Positions 56,561 to 64,000 of a stretch of 64,000 bases of DNA are shown piece by piece. Each line of letters starts with the position of its first letter. The stretch's first letter is position 1. Both the position numbers and the translations under genes were made by a program. The stretch covers positions 62,001 to 126,000 of the forward strand of contig NZ_JABAIK010000006.1 of the NCBI RefSeq assembly GCF_012641465.1. The letters are read 5' to 3'. Below the pieces are notes generated by a model. The model was not told the DNA's origin. It saw only the letters and a list, made by a program, of their open reading frames with translations, and ran no database searches. This DNA is from Vibrio agarilyticus (GTDB lineage Bacteria; Pseudomonadota; Gammaproteobacteria; Enterobacterales; Vibrionaceae).

Positions 56561-57442
56561 ATGACATATATTGGCCGCTTTGCACCCTCCCCTTCAGGGC
56601 CTTTGCACTTTGGCTCACTGATTGCTGCTTTGGGCAGCTACTTTCAAGCTCGCTCACAGCAAGGGGTGTGGCGAGTTCGTATCGAAGATCTCGACCCGCC
56701 GCGCGAAATGGTCGGCGCCAGCGATTGGATTTTACGCGCGCTGGATGCCTATCAGCTCCATTGGGATGGTGATGTCGTCTATCAAAGTCAGCGCCACGCG
56801 CTCTATCAAGCGCAAATAGATACCTGGCTTGCCGAAGGAAATGCCTATTACTGCCAATGCAGTCGCAAGCAAATCAAGGAAATGGGTGGCTTTTACAATG
56901 GCCACTGTCGCAATCTTGGTCACACTGATGGCGCAATACGGCTGAAAATGGCGACGCCAATCACCGAATTTACCGATGTGCGCTATGGCACGATGCACAT
57001 TCCGCTCGCGTTGGCGCAAGAAGACTTTATCATTAAACGTCGTGATGGACTGTTCGCCTATAACCTTGCAGTGGTGCTTGATGATATTGACCAAGGTATT
57101 ACTCAAGTGGTACGTGGTGCGGATTTGATTGAACCTACCGGGCGTCAAATCAGTTTGTACCGCATGCTAGCGCGAGCGCCGGTAAGTTACCTTCATTTGC
57201 CGTTAGCCATGGATGCTCGAGGTGGCAAACTGTCAAAACAAAATCATGCCACGGCGATTGACATCAAACAGCCCAAAACGACACTGCTTGAAGCGATGCG
57301 CTTTTTGGGTTTCACTTTACCTTCTGAGATTGAAAGCGCAGAAATTGAACACATTTTGCACTGGGGCTGTCAAAATTGGCAATTATTCCAACTGCCTAAT
57401 CAGTTAGCGATGACAGTACGATTCTCAAATGAAGCGCTGTGA
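56561..57442 (+). CDS. gluQ: Glutamyl-Q tRNA(Asp) synthetase
   Basis: Truncated glutamyl-tRNA-synthetase paralogue that attaches glutamate to queuosine at position 34 of tRNA-Asp. From the ATG at 56561 (MTYIGRFAPSPSGPLHFGSL, with GGAG upstream) it has 293 residues. The HIGH-like motif is PLHFGS, the zinc-type region is CQCSRKQIKEMGGFYNGHC, and the KMSKS equivalent is KLSKQN. No anticodon-binding domain follows, as expected. The frame extends ten codons upstream from the dksA terminator region, but that part is not credible. Confidence 0.95.
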   Translation: MTYIGRFAPSPSGPLHFGSLIAALGSYFQARSQQGVWRVRIEDLDPPREMVGASDWILRALDAYQLHWDGDVVYQSQRHALYQAQIDTWLAEGNAYYCQCSRKQIKEMGGFYNGHCRNLGHTDGAIRLKMATPITEFTDVRYGTMHIPLALAQEDFIIKRRDGLFAYNLAVVLDDIDQGITQVVRGADLIEPTGRQISLYRMLARAPVSYLHLPLAMDARGGKLSKQNHATAIDIKQPKTTLLEAMRFLGFTLPSEIESAEIEHILHWGCQNWQLFQLPNQLAMTVRFSNEAL

Positions 57443-57520
57443 GCTATTATAAGCCGCAAATTCGCGCCAATACGCGCTAAAACCAGATAAGCAAGCTCAG
57501 AAAAAACTGAGCATTGCCGG

Positions 57521-58885
57521 ATGCCCATGAATACAAACGACGACACATCAAGCGAGATGGTATCTTATCCTGAGCTAGCCCTGAACGTGATCACTCGTGA
57601 TGAGCACACTATTTCGCGCAAGCAAATCAGTGATAACGCACTGAAGGTGTTATATCGCCTTCAAGGTGCAGGATTCGACGCCTTTCTTGTTGGCGGTGGC
57701 GTTCGCGATCTGCTTTTGGGACAACGCCCAAAAGATTTTGACATTGCGACCAACGCGACGCCAGAACAGATCAAACACCTTTTCCGTAACTGCCGCCTTA
57801 TCGGTCGCCGCTTTCGACTGGCGCACATTATGTTTGGCCGTGACATTATTGAAGTCGCGACATTTCGTGGCCATCACCAAGAGCCAAGCCAAAACGTGGC
57901 GCAGCAGTCAAAAGAAGGCATGCTCTTGCGTGACAACGTCTACGGTACCGTAGACGAAGATGCAGAACGCCGAGATTTCACCATCAACTCGATGTACTAC
58001 AACATCGCCGATTATTCGATTCACGATTACGCACGTGGCATTGATGATCTGGAAGACAAATTGGTCCGGTTGATTGGCGATCCTCAAACTCGTTATCGAG
58101 AAGATCCAGTTCGCATGCTGCGGGCAATTCGTTTTGCCGTCAAACTTGATTTTGACATTGAAGAAGACACCGCAGAACCGATTGAGCATATGGCTTATCT
58201 ATTGCGAGACATTCCCGCAGCACGTCTGTATGAGGAGTCGTTGAAACTATTGCAAGCGGGGTACGGTCTTGAAACCTACCACTTATTGCGTGAATACAAT
58301 CTGTTTCAACAGCTTTTCCCTTCTATCTCGGAACAATTTACGCCAGACTACCACTCGCAAACCGAGCAAATGCTCGATTTAGTGTTGGACTCGACGGATA
58401 TGCGCATTGAAGAAGGCAAGCGAATTAATCCTGCCTTCATGTTTGCTGCCATGCTTTGGTATCCAATGCTGGCGATCGCGCAAAACCTAATGAACCAACG
58501 TGGCTTTAGCTATTACGATGCGGTTATGGAAGCCAGCAACCTAATTTTGGATGAGCAAATCAAAACCATTGCGATCCCGCGCCGCCACACGGCGACCGTT
58601 CGCGAGATTTGGCAATTGCAGTTGCGCCTTCCTCGTCGTAATGGCAAGCGTGCAATGCGTCTAATGGAACTCAATAAATTCCGCGCAGGATTTGATTTTC
58701 TTGAAATGCGTGGCGAAGTAGAAGGGGGTGAGACTGCCACACTCGCCAAGTGGTGGGCAACATTCCAAAACGCCGGACGCGAAATGCGCCAAGCCATGGT
58801 CAATGACCTTGACCACGCGACGCCAAGCAAATCGCCGCGACGTAAACGTCCACCGCGTAAGAAAAAGAGCCCAGCAAAATCATGA
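57521..58885 (+). CDS. pcnB: Poly(A) polymerase I
   Basis: Adds 3' poly(A) tails to RNA and promotes decay. The 454-residue protein has the nucleotidyltransferase core LVGGGVRDLLLGQRPKDFDIATNATPEQ with catalytic Asp pair, FRNCRLIGRRFRLAHIMFG, and RDFTINSMYYN. The basic C-terminal tail ([18 protein letters not shown]) is typical. The start may be a non-ATG codon further upstream, as in some relatives; ATG 57521 lacks a strong ribosome site. The stop overlaps folK (ATGA). Confidence 0.95.
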   Translation: MPMNTNDDTSSEMVSYPELALNVITRDEHTISRKQISDNALKVLYRLQGAGFDAFLVGGGVRDLLLGQRPKDFDIATNATPEQIKHLFRNCRLIGRRFRLAHIMFGRDIIEVATFRGHHQEPSQNVAQQSKEGMLLRDNVYGTVDEDAERRDFTINSMYYNIADYSIHDYARGIDDLEDKLVRLIGDPQTRYREDPVRMLRAIRFAVKLDFDIEEDTAEPIEHMAYLLRDIPAARLYEESLKLLQAGYGLETYHLLREYNLFQQLFPSISEQFTPDYHSQTEQMLDLVLDSTDMRIEEGKRINPAFMFAAMLWYPMLAIAQNLMNQRGFSYYDAVMEASNLILDEQIKTIAIPRRHTATVREIWQLQLRLPRRNGKRAMRLMELNKFRAGFDFLEMRGEVEGGETATLAKWWATFQNAGREMRQAMVNDLDHATPSKSPRRKRPPRKKKSPAKS

Positions 58886-59367
58886 CGCTCGTATACATAG
58901 CGATTGGCAGCAATCTAGAACAGCCGCAAGCGCAAGCCAATCAAGCCATTGAAGCGCTGGCCCAGTTACCGGATTCGCAGCTTGTGGCACGCTCACAGCT
59001 ATACAGCAGCACGCCGATGGGGCCGCAAAATCAACCCGATTATATCAACGCCGTCGTGGCGCTTGACACCACGCTGACGCCCTTTGAGCTGCTTGATAGA
59101 ACACAAGCGATTGAGCTTGAGCATGGCCGCGTGCGTAAAGCAGAACGTTGGGGACCGAGAACGCTGGATCTCGACATTTTGCTTTATGGAAATGAGGTTA
59201 TCGACTCAGAGCGCTTAATCGTGCCTCACTATGGCATGAAAGTGCGCGAGTTTGTGCTCTATCCACTGGCTGAAATTGCACCAAACCTGAATTTGCCCGA
59301 TGGCAGTTCACTTCAACAGTTATTAACGCAAGTGCCACAAAATGGCCTGCGAGTTTGGCAAGCGTAA
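58882..59367 (+). CDS. folK: HPPK, folate biosynthesis pyrophosphokinase
   Basis: 6-hydroxymethyl-7,8-dihydropterin pyrophosphokinase, 161 residues. Diagnostic motifs: [14 protein letters not shown] at the N-terminus and [16 protein letters not shown] with metal-binding Asp residues. Overlaps pcnB by four bases and precedes panB by 47 bases. Catalyses pyrophosphate transfer from ATP ahead of dihydropteroate synthase. Confidence 0.96.
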   Translation: MTLVYIAIGSNLEQPQAQANQAIEALAQLPDSQLVARSQLYSSTPMGPQNQPDYINAVVALDTTLTPFELLDRTQAIELEHGRVRKAERWGPRTLDLDILLYGNEVIDSERLIVPHYGMKVREFVLYPLAEIAPNLNLPDGSSLQQLLTQVPQNGLRVWQA

Positions 59368-59414
59368 CGCTTGACAACAAAAAGGTCGCACCGCTGACCA
59401 ATGAAGGATTTGTG

Positions 59415-60209
59415 ATGAAAAAAGTGACGATTAATGACCTAATGCTGTGGAAACAAGAAGGTCGAAAATTTGCAAGCTCAACCGCGTATGACGCAAGCTT
59501 TGCCCAACTTTTTGAACAGCAAGAGATGCCCGTATTACTGGTAGGTGACTCTCTGGGCATGGTACTTCAGGGGCTCAGCGATACACTGCCAGTCACAATT
59601 GATGACATGGTTTACCACACCCGCTGTGTTCGCGCTGGCAATAGCAAAAGCCTATTAATGGCTGATATGCCTTTTATGAGTTACGCCACACCAGAACAAG
59701 CGTGTGATAATGCGGCAAAACTAATGCGCGCTGGCGCCAATATGGTCAAAATTGAAGGCGGCGATTGGCTGGTTGATACCGTCAAAATGCTTACCGAACG
59801 CGCCGTCCCGGTTTGCGCTCACCTTGGTTTAACCCCACAATCCGTTAACATTTTTGGTGGATTTAAAGTACAAGGACGCGAGCAAGATAAAGCGGACCGT
59901 ATGGTACGCGATGCGATTGCACTGCAAGAAGCAGGCGCTCAAGTCATTTTATTAGAATGTGTTCCTGCTGAGTTAGCCGCGCGTATCACTGAGGTACTCT
60001 ATGTGCCTGTGATTGGTATTGGCGCAGGCAATGCCACCGACGGTCAAATTTTGGTGATGCATGATATGTTCGGCATTTCTGCCAACTATATGCCAAAGTT
60101 TTCAAAGAACTTTCTCGCAGAGACCGGTGACATGCGTAAAGCCGTCTCTCTGTACATTGACCAAGTGCAATCGGGCGAATTTCCAGATGCCGCTCACACC
60201 ATTGCTTAG
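59415..60209 (+). CDS. panB: Ketopantoate hydroxymethyltransferase
   Basis: First enzyme of pantothenate synthesis, using methylene-THF. From ATG 59415 ([20 protein letters not shown], ribosome site AAGGA) it has 264 residues, the same as E. coli. Motifs: [13 protein letters not shown] with the Mg-binding Asp, MVKIEGGDW and [21 protein letters not shown]. The upstream extension to 59355 overlaps folK and lacks similarity. Confidence 0.97.
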   Translation: MKKVTINDLMLWKQEGRKFASSTAYDASFAQLFEQQEMPVLLVGDSLGMVLQGLSDTLPVTIDDMVYHTRCVRAGNSKSLLMADMPFMSYATPEQACDNAAKLMRAGANMVKIEGGDWLVDTVKMLTERAVPVCAHLGLTPQSVNIFGGFKVQGREQDKADRMVRDAIALQEAGAQVILLECVPAELAARITEVLYVPVIGIGAGNATDGQILVMHDMFGISANYMPKFSKNFLAETGDMRKAVSLYIDQVQSGEFPDAAHTIA

Positions 60210-60221
60210 AGGACGTTAAGC

Positions 60222-61106
60222 ATGCAAATTTTTGCTGAAATTTCAGCGCTGCGCGAGCAGATAAAACAGTATAAACGCGAAGGCAGGAAAGTCGCGTTTG
60301 TTCCTACCATGGGTAATTTGCACGAAGGTCATCTCACCTTGGTGCGCACGGCACGCAAACACGCTGACGTGGTGGTGGTCAGTATTTTTGTCAATCCGAT
60401 GCAATTTGACCGTGCAGACGATCTGAATAACTACCCACGCACCCTTGATGATGATGTGGCAAAACTCAGTGGCGAATCGGTCGAGCTGATTTTCACTCCA
60501 ACGCCAGAAATCATTTACCCACAAGGGGTTGAAAAGCACACCATCGTTGACGTTCCAAGTCTCTCCACCATGCTAGAAGGCGCGTCACGTCCTGGTCATT
60601 TTCGTGGCGTTTCAACGGTTGTGACCAAGTTATTTAATATTGTTCAACCTGATGTTGCCTGTTTTGGTGAAAAAGACTTTCAGCAGTTGGCGGTGATCCG
60701 CAAAATGGTCGACGATCTGGCCATGGATATTGAGATCATTGGCGTGCCAACCGTTCGAGAAATGGATGGCCTGGCCATGAGTTCTCGCAATGGACTATTG
60801 ACTATTGATGAACGCCAGCGCGCGCCAGTGCTTGCGCGCACGATGCGCTGGATCTCAAGTGCCATTCGTGGTGGACGTGATGATTACGATTCGGTCATCG
60901 AAGACGCCAATGATCAGCTTCGCGCCGCTGGGCTGCAACCGGATGAGATTTTCATTCGTGATGCACGCACACTTCTTCCGCTAACCAGCGAGAGCACGCA
61001 AATGGTCATTTTAATGTCTGCCTTTTTAGGCAAGGCACGCTTGATTGACAATCAAGTGGTTGAACTCGCAACAGAAAACAAAGAAGACGCGCCAGCTGAA
61101 GCTTAA
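60222..61106 (+). CDS. panC: Pantothenate synthetase
   Basis: Joins pantoate and beta-alanine with ATP. The 294 residues include the nucleotidyltransferase motif [14 protein letters not shown] (HxGH), [10 protein letters not shown] and the KMSKS-like MSSRNGLL. The ribosome site AGAGG precedes the ATG 12 bases after panB. No panD in the cluster. Ends at a strong terminator. Confidence 0.97.
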   Translation: MQIFAEISALREQIKQYKREGRKVAFVPTMGNLHEGHLTLVRTARKHADVVVVSIFVNPMQFDRADDLNNYPRTLDDDVAKLSGESVELIFTPTPEIIYPQGVEKHTIVDVPSLSTMLEGASRPGHFRGVSTVVTKLFNIVQPDVACFGEKDFQQLAVIRKMVDDLAMDIEIIGVPTVREMDGLAMSSRNGLLTIDERQRAPVLARTMRWISSAIRGGRDDYDSVIEDANDQLRAAGLQPDEIFIRDARTLLPLTSESTQMVILMSAFLGKARLIDNQVVELATENKEDAPAEA

Positions 61107-61124
61107 ATTAAGACAAACAGCGAT

Positions 61125-61163
61125 AAAAAAGAGGGCGAACCACTTGGTACGCCCTCTTTTTTT
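61125..61163 (+). terminator. Terminator of pcnB-folK-panBC operon
   Basis: AAAAAAGAGGGCG pairs with CGCCCTC followed by seven Ts around a 12-base loop. The A-rich left flank means it could also work for minus-strand transcripts of the yadGH pair. Confidence 0.9.
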
Positions 61164-61180
61164 ATGAAAACATTAGGGTC

Positions 61181-61322
61181 TATACCCAAACAACTTGAAG
61201 ATGCAGGTAGGCAACAAGCGAGTAAAACCTCAGAGCATAAATAGGCTATGTGATGAGGTTTGTGAGTGCCAGTCTCTATCTCGTTAACAAAAGGCGCTGC
61301 AACTTCAAGTGGGACGGGTATA
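61181..61322. repeat. ERIC-like imperfect palindromic repeat, copy 2
   Basis: A 142-base element from TATACCCAAACAACTTGAAG to AACTTCAAGTGGGACGGGTATA-type end; termini are inverted repeats (TATACCC/GGGTATA and ACTTGAAG/CTTCAAGT). It abuts the stop of the yadH gene by one base. Same direction as copy 1 at 49952, about 11.2 kb away. Confidence 0.85.
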
Positions 61323-61323
61323 T

Positions 61324-62094
61324 TTAAGTTCTTAACCCAACACCCTTACTCACCAAGCGATAAGCAATCGCATAAAGCACCACAACAAAGCCAATCAGAA
61401 CACTAAAACTGGCCCAAATTCCCACATCCGAAATGCCCAAGAACCCATAACGAAATGCGTTAACCATATAAACAATCGGATTAATTTTCGACACGCCTTG
61501 CCAAAACTCAGGTAGCAAACTGATCGAGTAAAACACGCCGCCAAGATAGGTCAGCGGCGTTAGCACAAACGTAGGAATAATAGAGATATCATCGAACGTT
61601 TTGGCGTACACCGCATTAATCAGTCCTCCCAGAGAGAAGACCACCGAGGTCAGCACTAAGGTGATAATAACCGCCCACCAATGCTCCACTTGTAAGCGAA
61701 CAAAAAACAACGAGACCGCGGTTACGATGATCCCCACTAACAAACCGCGCACTAATCCCCCGACGACATAACCAAGAATAATCACGTAATTAGGCACGGG
61801 AGCGACGAGGATCTCTTCGATATTGCGTTGAAATTTGGCACTAAAAAATGACGACGCCACGTTTGAGTATGAATTGGTGATCACCGACATCATGATAAGA
61901 CCAGGGACGATGTAAGCCATATAGCTTACCCCTTCCATATCACCAATACGCGAGCCAATAAGATTACCAAAAATAATAAAATAGAGTGTCATTGTGATGG
62001 CTGGTGGGACTAAGGTTTGCACCCAAATTCGCATAAACCGATTGATTTCTTTGGTCAAGAGCGCGCAAAACGCCGTCCAATAAATTTGGTACAT
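61324..62094 (-). CDS. yadH: ABC-2 type exporter permease, YadH-like
   Basis: Inner-membrane permease of 256 residues with about six helices. The N-terminus (MYQIYWTAFCALLTKEINRFMRIWVQTLVPP) and SYSNVASSFFSAKFQRNIEEILVAPVPN and LTPLTYLGGVFYSISLLPEFWQ are typical of YadH. Start at 62094 with AAGGGGGACAG upstream; the frame runs eight codons further into yadG. Substrate unknown. Confidence 0.9.
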   Translation of the reverse strand: MYQIYWTAFCALLTKEINRFMRIWVQTLVPPAITMTLYFIIFGNLIGSRIGDMEGVSYMAYIVPGLIMMSVITNSYSNVASSFFSAKFQRNIEEILVAPVPNYVIILGYVVGGLVRGLLVGIIVTAVSLFFVRLQVEHWWAVIITLVLTSVVFSLGGLINAVYAKTFDDISIIPTFVLTPLTYLGGVFYSISLLPEFWQGVSKINPIVYMVNAFRYGFLGISDVGIWASFSVLIGFVVVLYAIAYRLVSKGVGLRT

Positions 62095-62095
62095 A

Positions 62096-63013
62096 TTACT
62101 GTCCCCCTTCGCGCACAATACTCACAAACAGCTCTTCGAGACGATTGGCCTTATTACGCATTGACATCACATTGATCCCAAGGTCACTCAGTTGAGCAAA
62201 AATGGGGTTAAGACCTTGGCTTTTCTCCACTTCAATTTCCAGCGACCCATTGACCCAGTGCTGGCTGACAACATTCTTAAGTGGCGGCACTTGGGTATCC
62301 GTCGCTAAGTCGAGAATAAAGGTTTCCACATGCAGCTTATTAAGTAGCGCTTTCATACTGGTATTTTCAATCAATTCTCCACGACTGATAATACCAATAT
62401 TGCGACACAGCATCTCCGCCTCTTCTAAATAATGAGTCGTAAGAATGATGGTGATGCCTTCTTCTCGATTAATACGCGCTAAAAACTCCCACATTGAGCG
62501 GCGTAACTCAATATCGACGCCAGCGGTGGGCTCATCTAGGATCAGAAGCTTAGGTTCATGCATCAAAGCACGTGCAATCATTAAACGCCGCTTCATACCA
62601 CCCGACAGATTACGCGCTCGCTCATGACGTTTCTCCCATAAATCCAATTGGGTTAGATACTTCTCTGCGCGCAAGCGCGCTTGAGCTCGGCTCACGCCGT
62701 AGTAGCCCGCTTGTTGTGTCACAATTTGCTCAACCGTTTCAAATTGGTTGAAATTGACTTCTTGCGGTACCAGTCCAAGGTGCTGCTTTGCCAGCTCTAG
62801 CTGGCTATCAATATCAAAGCCAAACACTTTAACCGTGCCCGACGTTTTATTGACCAAAGAGGATATAACGCCAATCGTGGTCGATTTCCCAGCGCCGTTT
62901 GGCCCAAGCAGCGCATAAAAGTCCCCTTTGGCCACATTAAGCGAAATCCCTTTTAACGCCTCAAAGCCACCCGCGTAAGTTTTACGCAGCTGTTCAATTT
63001 CCAATGCGTACAT
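62096..63013 (-). CDS. yadG: ABC exporter ATP-binding protein, YadG-like
   Basis: ATPase of 305 residues. Walker A is GPNGAGKST, signature LSGGMKRRLMIARAL, Walker B LLILDEPTAGVD, H-loop LTTHYLEEAEMLC, with the C-terminal dimer region of the drug/polysaccharide-exporter class. The gene ends one base before the yadH start. Next to panC in E. coli as well, supporting the assignment. Confidence 0.92.
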   Translation of the reverse strand: MYALEIEQLRKTYAGGFEALKGISLNVAKGDFYALLGPNGAGKSTTIGVISSLVNKTSGTVKVFGFDIDSQLELAKQHLGLVPQEVNFNQFETVEQIVTQQAGYYGVSRAQARLRAEKYLTQLDLWEKRHERARNLSGGMKRRLMIARALMHEPKLLILDEPTAGVDIELRRSMWEFLARINREEGITIILTTHYLEEAEMLCRNIGIISRGELIENTSMKALLNKLHVETFILDLATDTQVPPLKNVVSQHWVNGSLEIEVEKSQGLNPIFAQLSDLGINVMSMRNKANRLEELFVSIVREGGQ

Positions 63014-63121
63014 GGTGTGATTGCCTTTGTTGTCGTACTGTTTTAAATAAGCTTATCGTTAAAAGACGATGAACACAATCTAATCCAAGCGCGACGTCAC
63101 CCCTTGGTGCCCGCGCATAAA

Positions 63122-64000
63122 CTAAATGGATTGCAATGCCATCTCTTGAGCTCGAGCGCGATTGACCGCGGCATTCAGCGCCTGATAGCGAAACTTATAA
63201 ATGTTGTCATTTGGAACAAGATCAATCACATGAAACTTTTCAAGCTGCTCGCGTGTGCGCTGACTTGGGCACAATAGATAAACTTGGCATTCGGCTTCTT
63301 GTGCGTCTTTGATTGCATTTTCCAATGCCAGCCCTACTGTTACATCAATCATTGGAACATCGGTTAAGTCCAAGATCATAGCTTCATAATCTGCAATGCT
63401 GGTGTGTTGACGAGATATCGCTTTTGAGACACTGAAGATCATGGGTCCAGAGAGATAAAAGAACAACACCTTACCGTTAGCGCTGTCCAATATCGCTCGC
63501 TCACTATCGGTGAGTGGCACATCATCTTGATCTGCATCGCTTATCGCTTTGACTTGCTTGGCCTGCTCGCGGCTTAGGCGCTCAATAATAATGATGTTGG
63601 AAATGAATACGCCAAGGCCCACTGCGACGATTAAATCCACGAATACGGTCAATAGCATCACGCCATACATAATCGCCATCCCTTGGACACTGACCTTATG
63701 CGCACGCTGAATGAAACTCCAATCAAGAATATTAAAACCGACATACAGCGCAATACCAGCTAGGACTGCCATCGGAATCGGTTCGGTTAACCCACTGGCG
63801 ACTAACACCACCAGCGCTAAGATGAGCGCTCTTACCACACCTGAAAGTGGCGATCTCGCGCCCACTTGAATATTTGTCACCGTGCCCATGGTCGCCCCCG
63901 CGCCTGGTAGCGCGCCAAACAGGCCTGAAATCATGTTGGCTAAACCCTGCCCACGCAGCTCCTGATCCGAATTGTGCTCTTTGCGTGTCAGAGAATCACC
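63122..64000 (-). CDS. SulP-family anion transporter with STAS domain, N-terminus beyond window
   Basis: The frame is open through the window end, so only the C-terminal 292 residues are present. They contain the last membrane helices (SGLFGALPGAGATMGTVTNIQVGA, then LSGVVRALILALVVLVASGL) and a cytosolic STAS domain (about the last 110 residues, ILDLTDVPMIDVTVGLALENAI). SulP proteins move sulfate, bicarbonate or other anions; the substrate cannot be told. Similar genes lie near panC in vibrios. Confidence 0.88.
   Translation of the reverse strand, partial: GDSLTRKEHNSDQELRGQGLANMISGLFGALPGAGATMGTVTNIQVGARSPLSGVVRALILALVVLVASGLTEPIPMAVLAGIALYVGFNILDWSFIQRAHKVSVQGMAIMYGVMLLTVFVDLIVAVGLGVFISNIIIIERLSREQAKQVKAISDADQDDVPLTDSERAILDSANGKVLFFYLSGPMIFSVSKAISRQHTSIADYEAMILDLTDVPMIDVTVGLALENAIKDAQEAECQVYLLCPSQRTREQLEKFHVIDLVPNDNIYKFRYQALNAAVNRARAQEMALQSI

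Overview
The window reads as chromosomal DNA of a Vibrio species. From memory, the gene order matches the Vibrio cholerae chromosome I neighbourhood running from a SulP transporter and panC/panB through acnB, fbpABC and the chitobiose operon to hemL and erpA. Markers include ChiS with His469, a GH94 chitobiose phosphorylase with Asp492, and ERIC-like intergenic repeats typical of vibrios. This assignment rests on recognising proteins, not on a search.

Layout. 1-3509 (minus): an RND efflux pump, with its permease cut by the window edge and its membrane fusion protein. 3624-8115: erpA, hemL, an AI-2E/PerM-type membrane protein and rsmC. 8493-27374 (plus): the chitin-oligosaccharide module. It holds the sensor chiS, then a CRP-site-bearing promoter region, the periplasmic binding protein, a five-part ABC importer, GH9 exo-glucosaminidase, glucosamine kinase, GH20 hexosaminidase, GH94 chitobiose phosphorylase and a phosphohexomutase. 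Together they import chitin oligomers, cleave them by hydrolysis or phosphorolysis and feed GlcNAc-1-P/GlcN-6-P to glycolysis. Hairpins in most large intercistronic gaps suggest that expression is tuned segment by segment.

27475-32597 (minus) is the most interesting part: a visibly AT-rich two-gene insertion between blocks that are adjacent in V. cholerae. It encodes a 243-residue Sec-exported ADP-ribosyltransferase with a complete R-STS-ExE signature (R119, S145-T-S147, E190-x-E192). Upstream of it is a 1288-residue Sec-exported multidomain protein with two WxYLG-like repeats, two beta/gamma-crystallin-like modules, a duplicated YxYGSxxx[IV]KAS motif and a hydrophobic C-terminal segment. A perfect FNR-type palindrome lies in its promoter region and a 10-bp perfect hairpin separates the two genes. 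I propose it is a secreted toxin with a large partner, possibly induced without oxygen. No immunity gene is visible.

32598-39143 (minus): fbpABC iron importer, the glnK-amtB ammonium operon with a sigma-54 promoter, yacL and a small lipoprotein. 39289-42992 (plus): a sugar-acid cassette (CdaR-type regulator, GntP-type permease, glycerate kinase). 43180-44016: a stand-alone short-chain dehydrogenase. 44675-55083 (minus): acnB, a patatin-barrel type Vd autotransporter, PBP1B and HrpB. 55104-61106 (plus): sfsA, dksA, gluQ, pcnB-folK-panB-panC. 61324-64000 (minus): yadGH-type ABC exporter and a SulP transporter cut by the window end. Two 142-bp ERIC-like repeats in the same orientation bracket the mrcB-panC block. 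I saw no tRNA, rRNA, CRISPR array, transposase or integrase.
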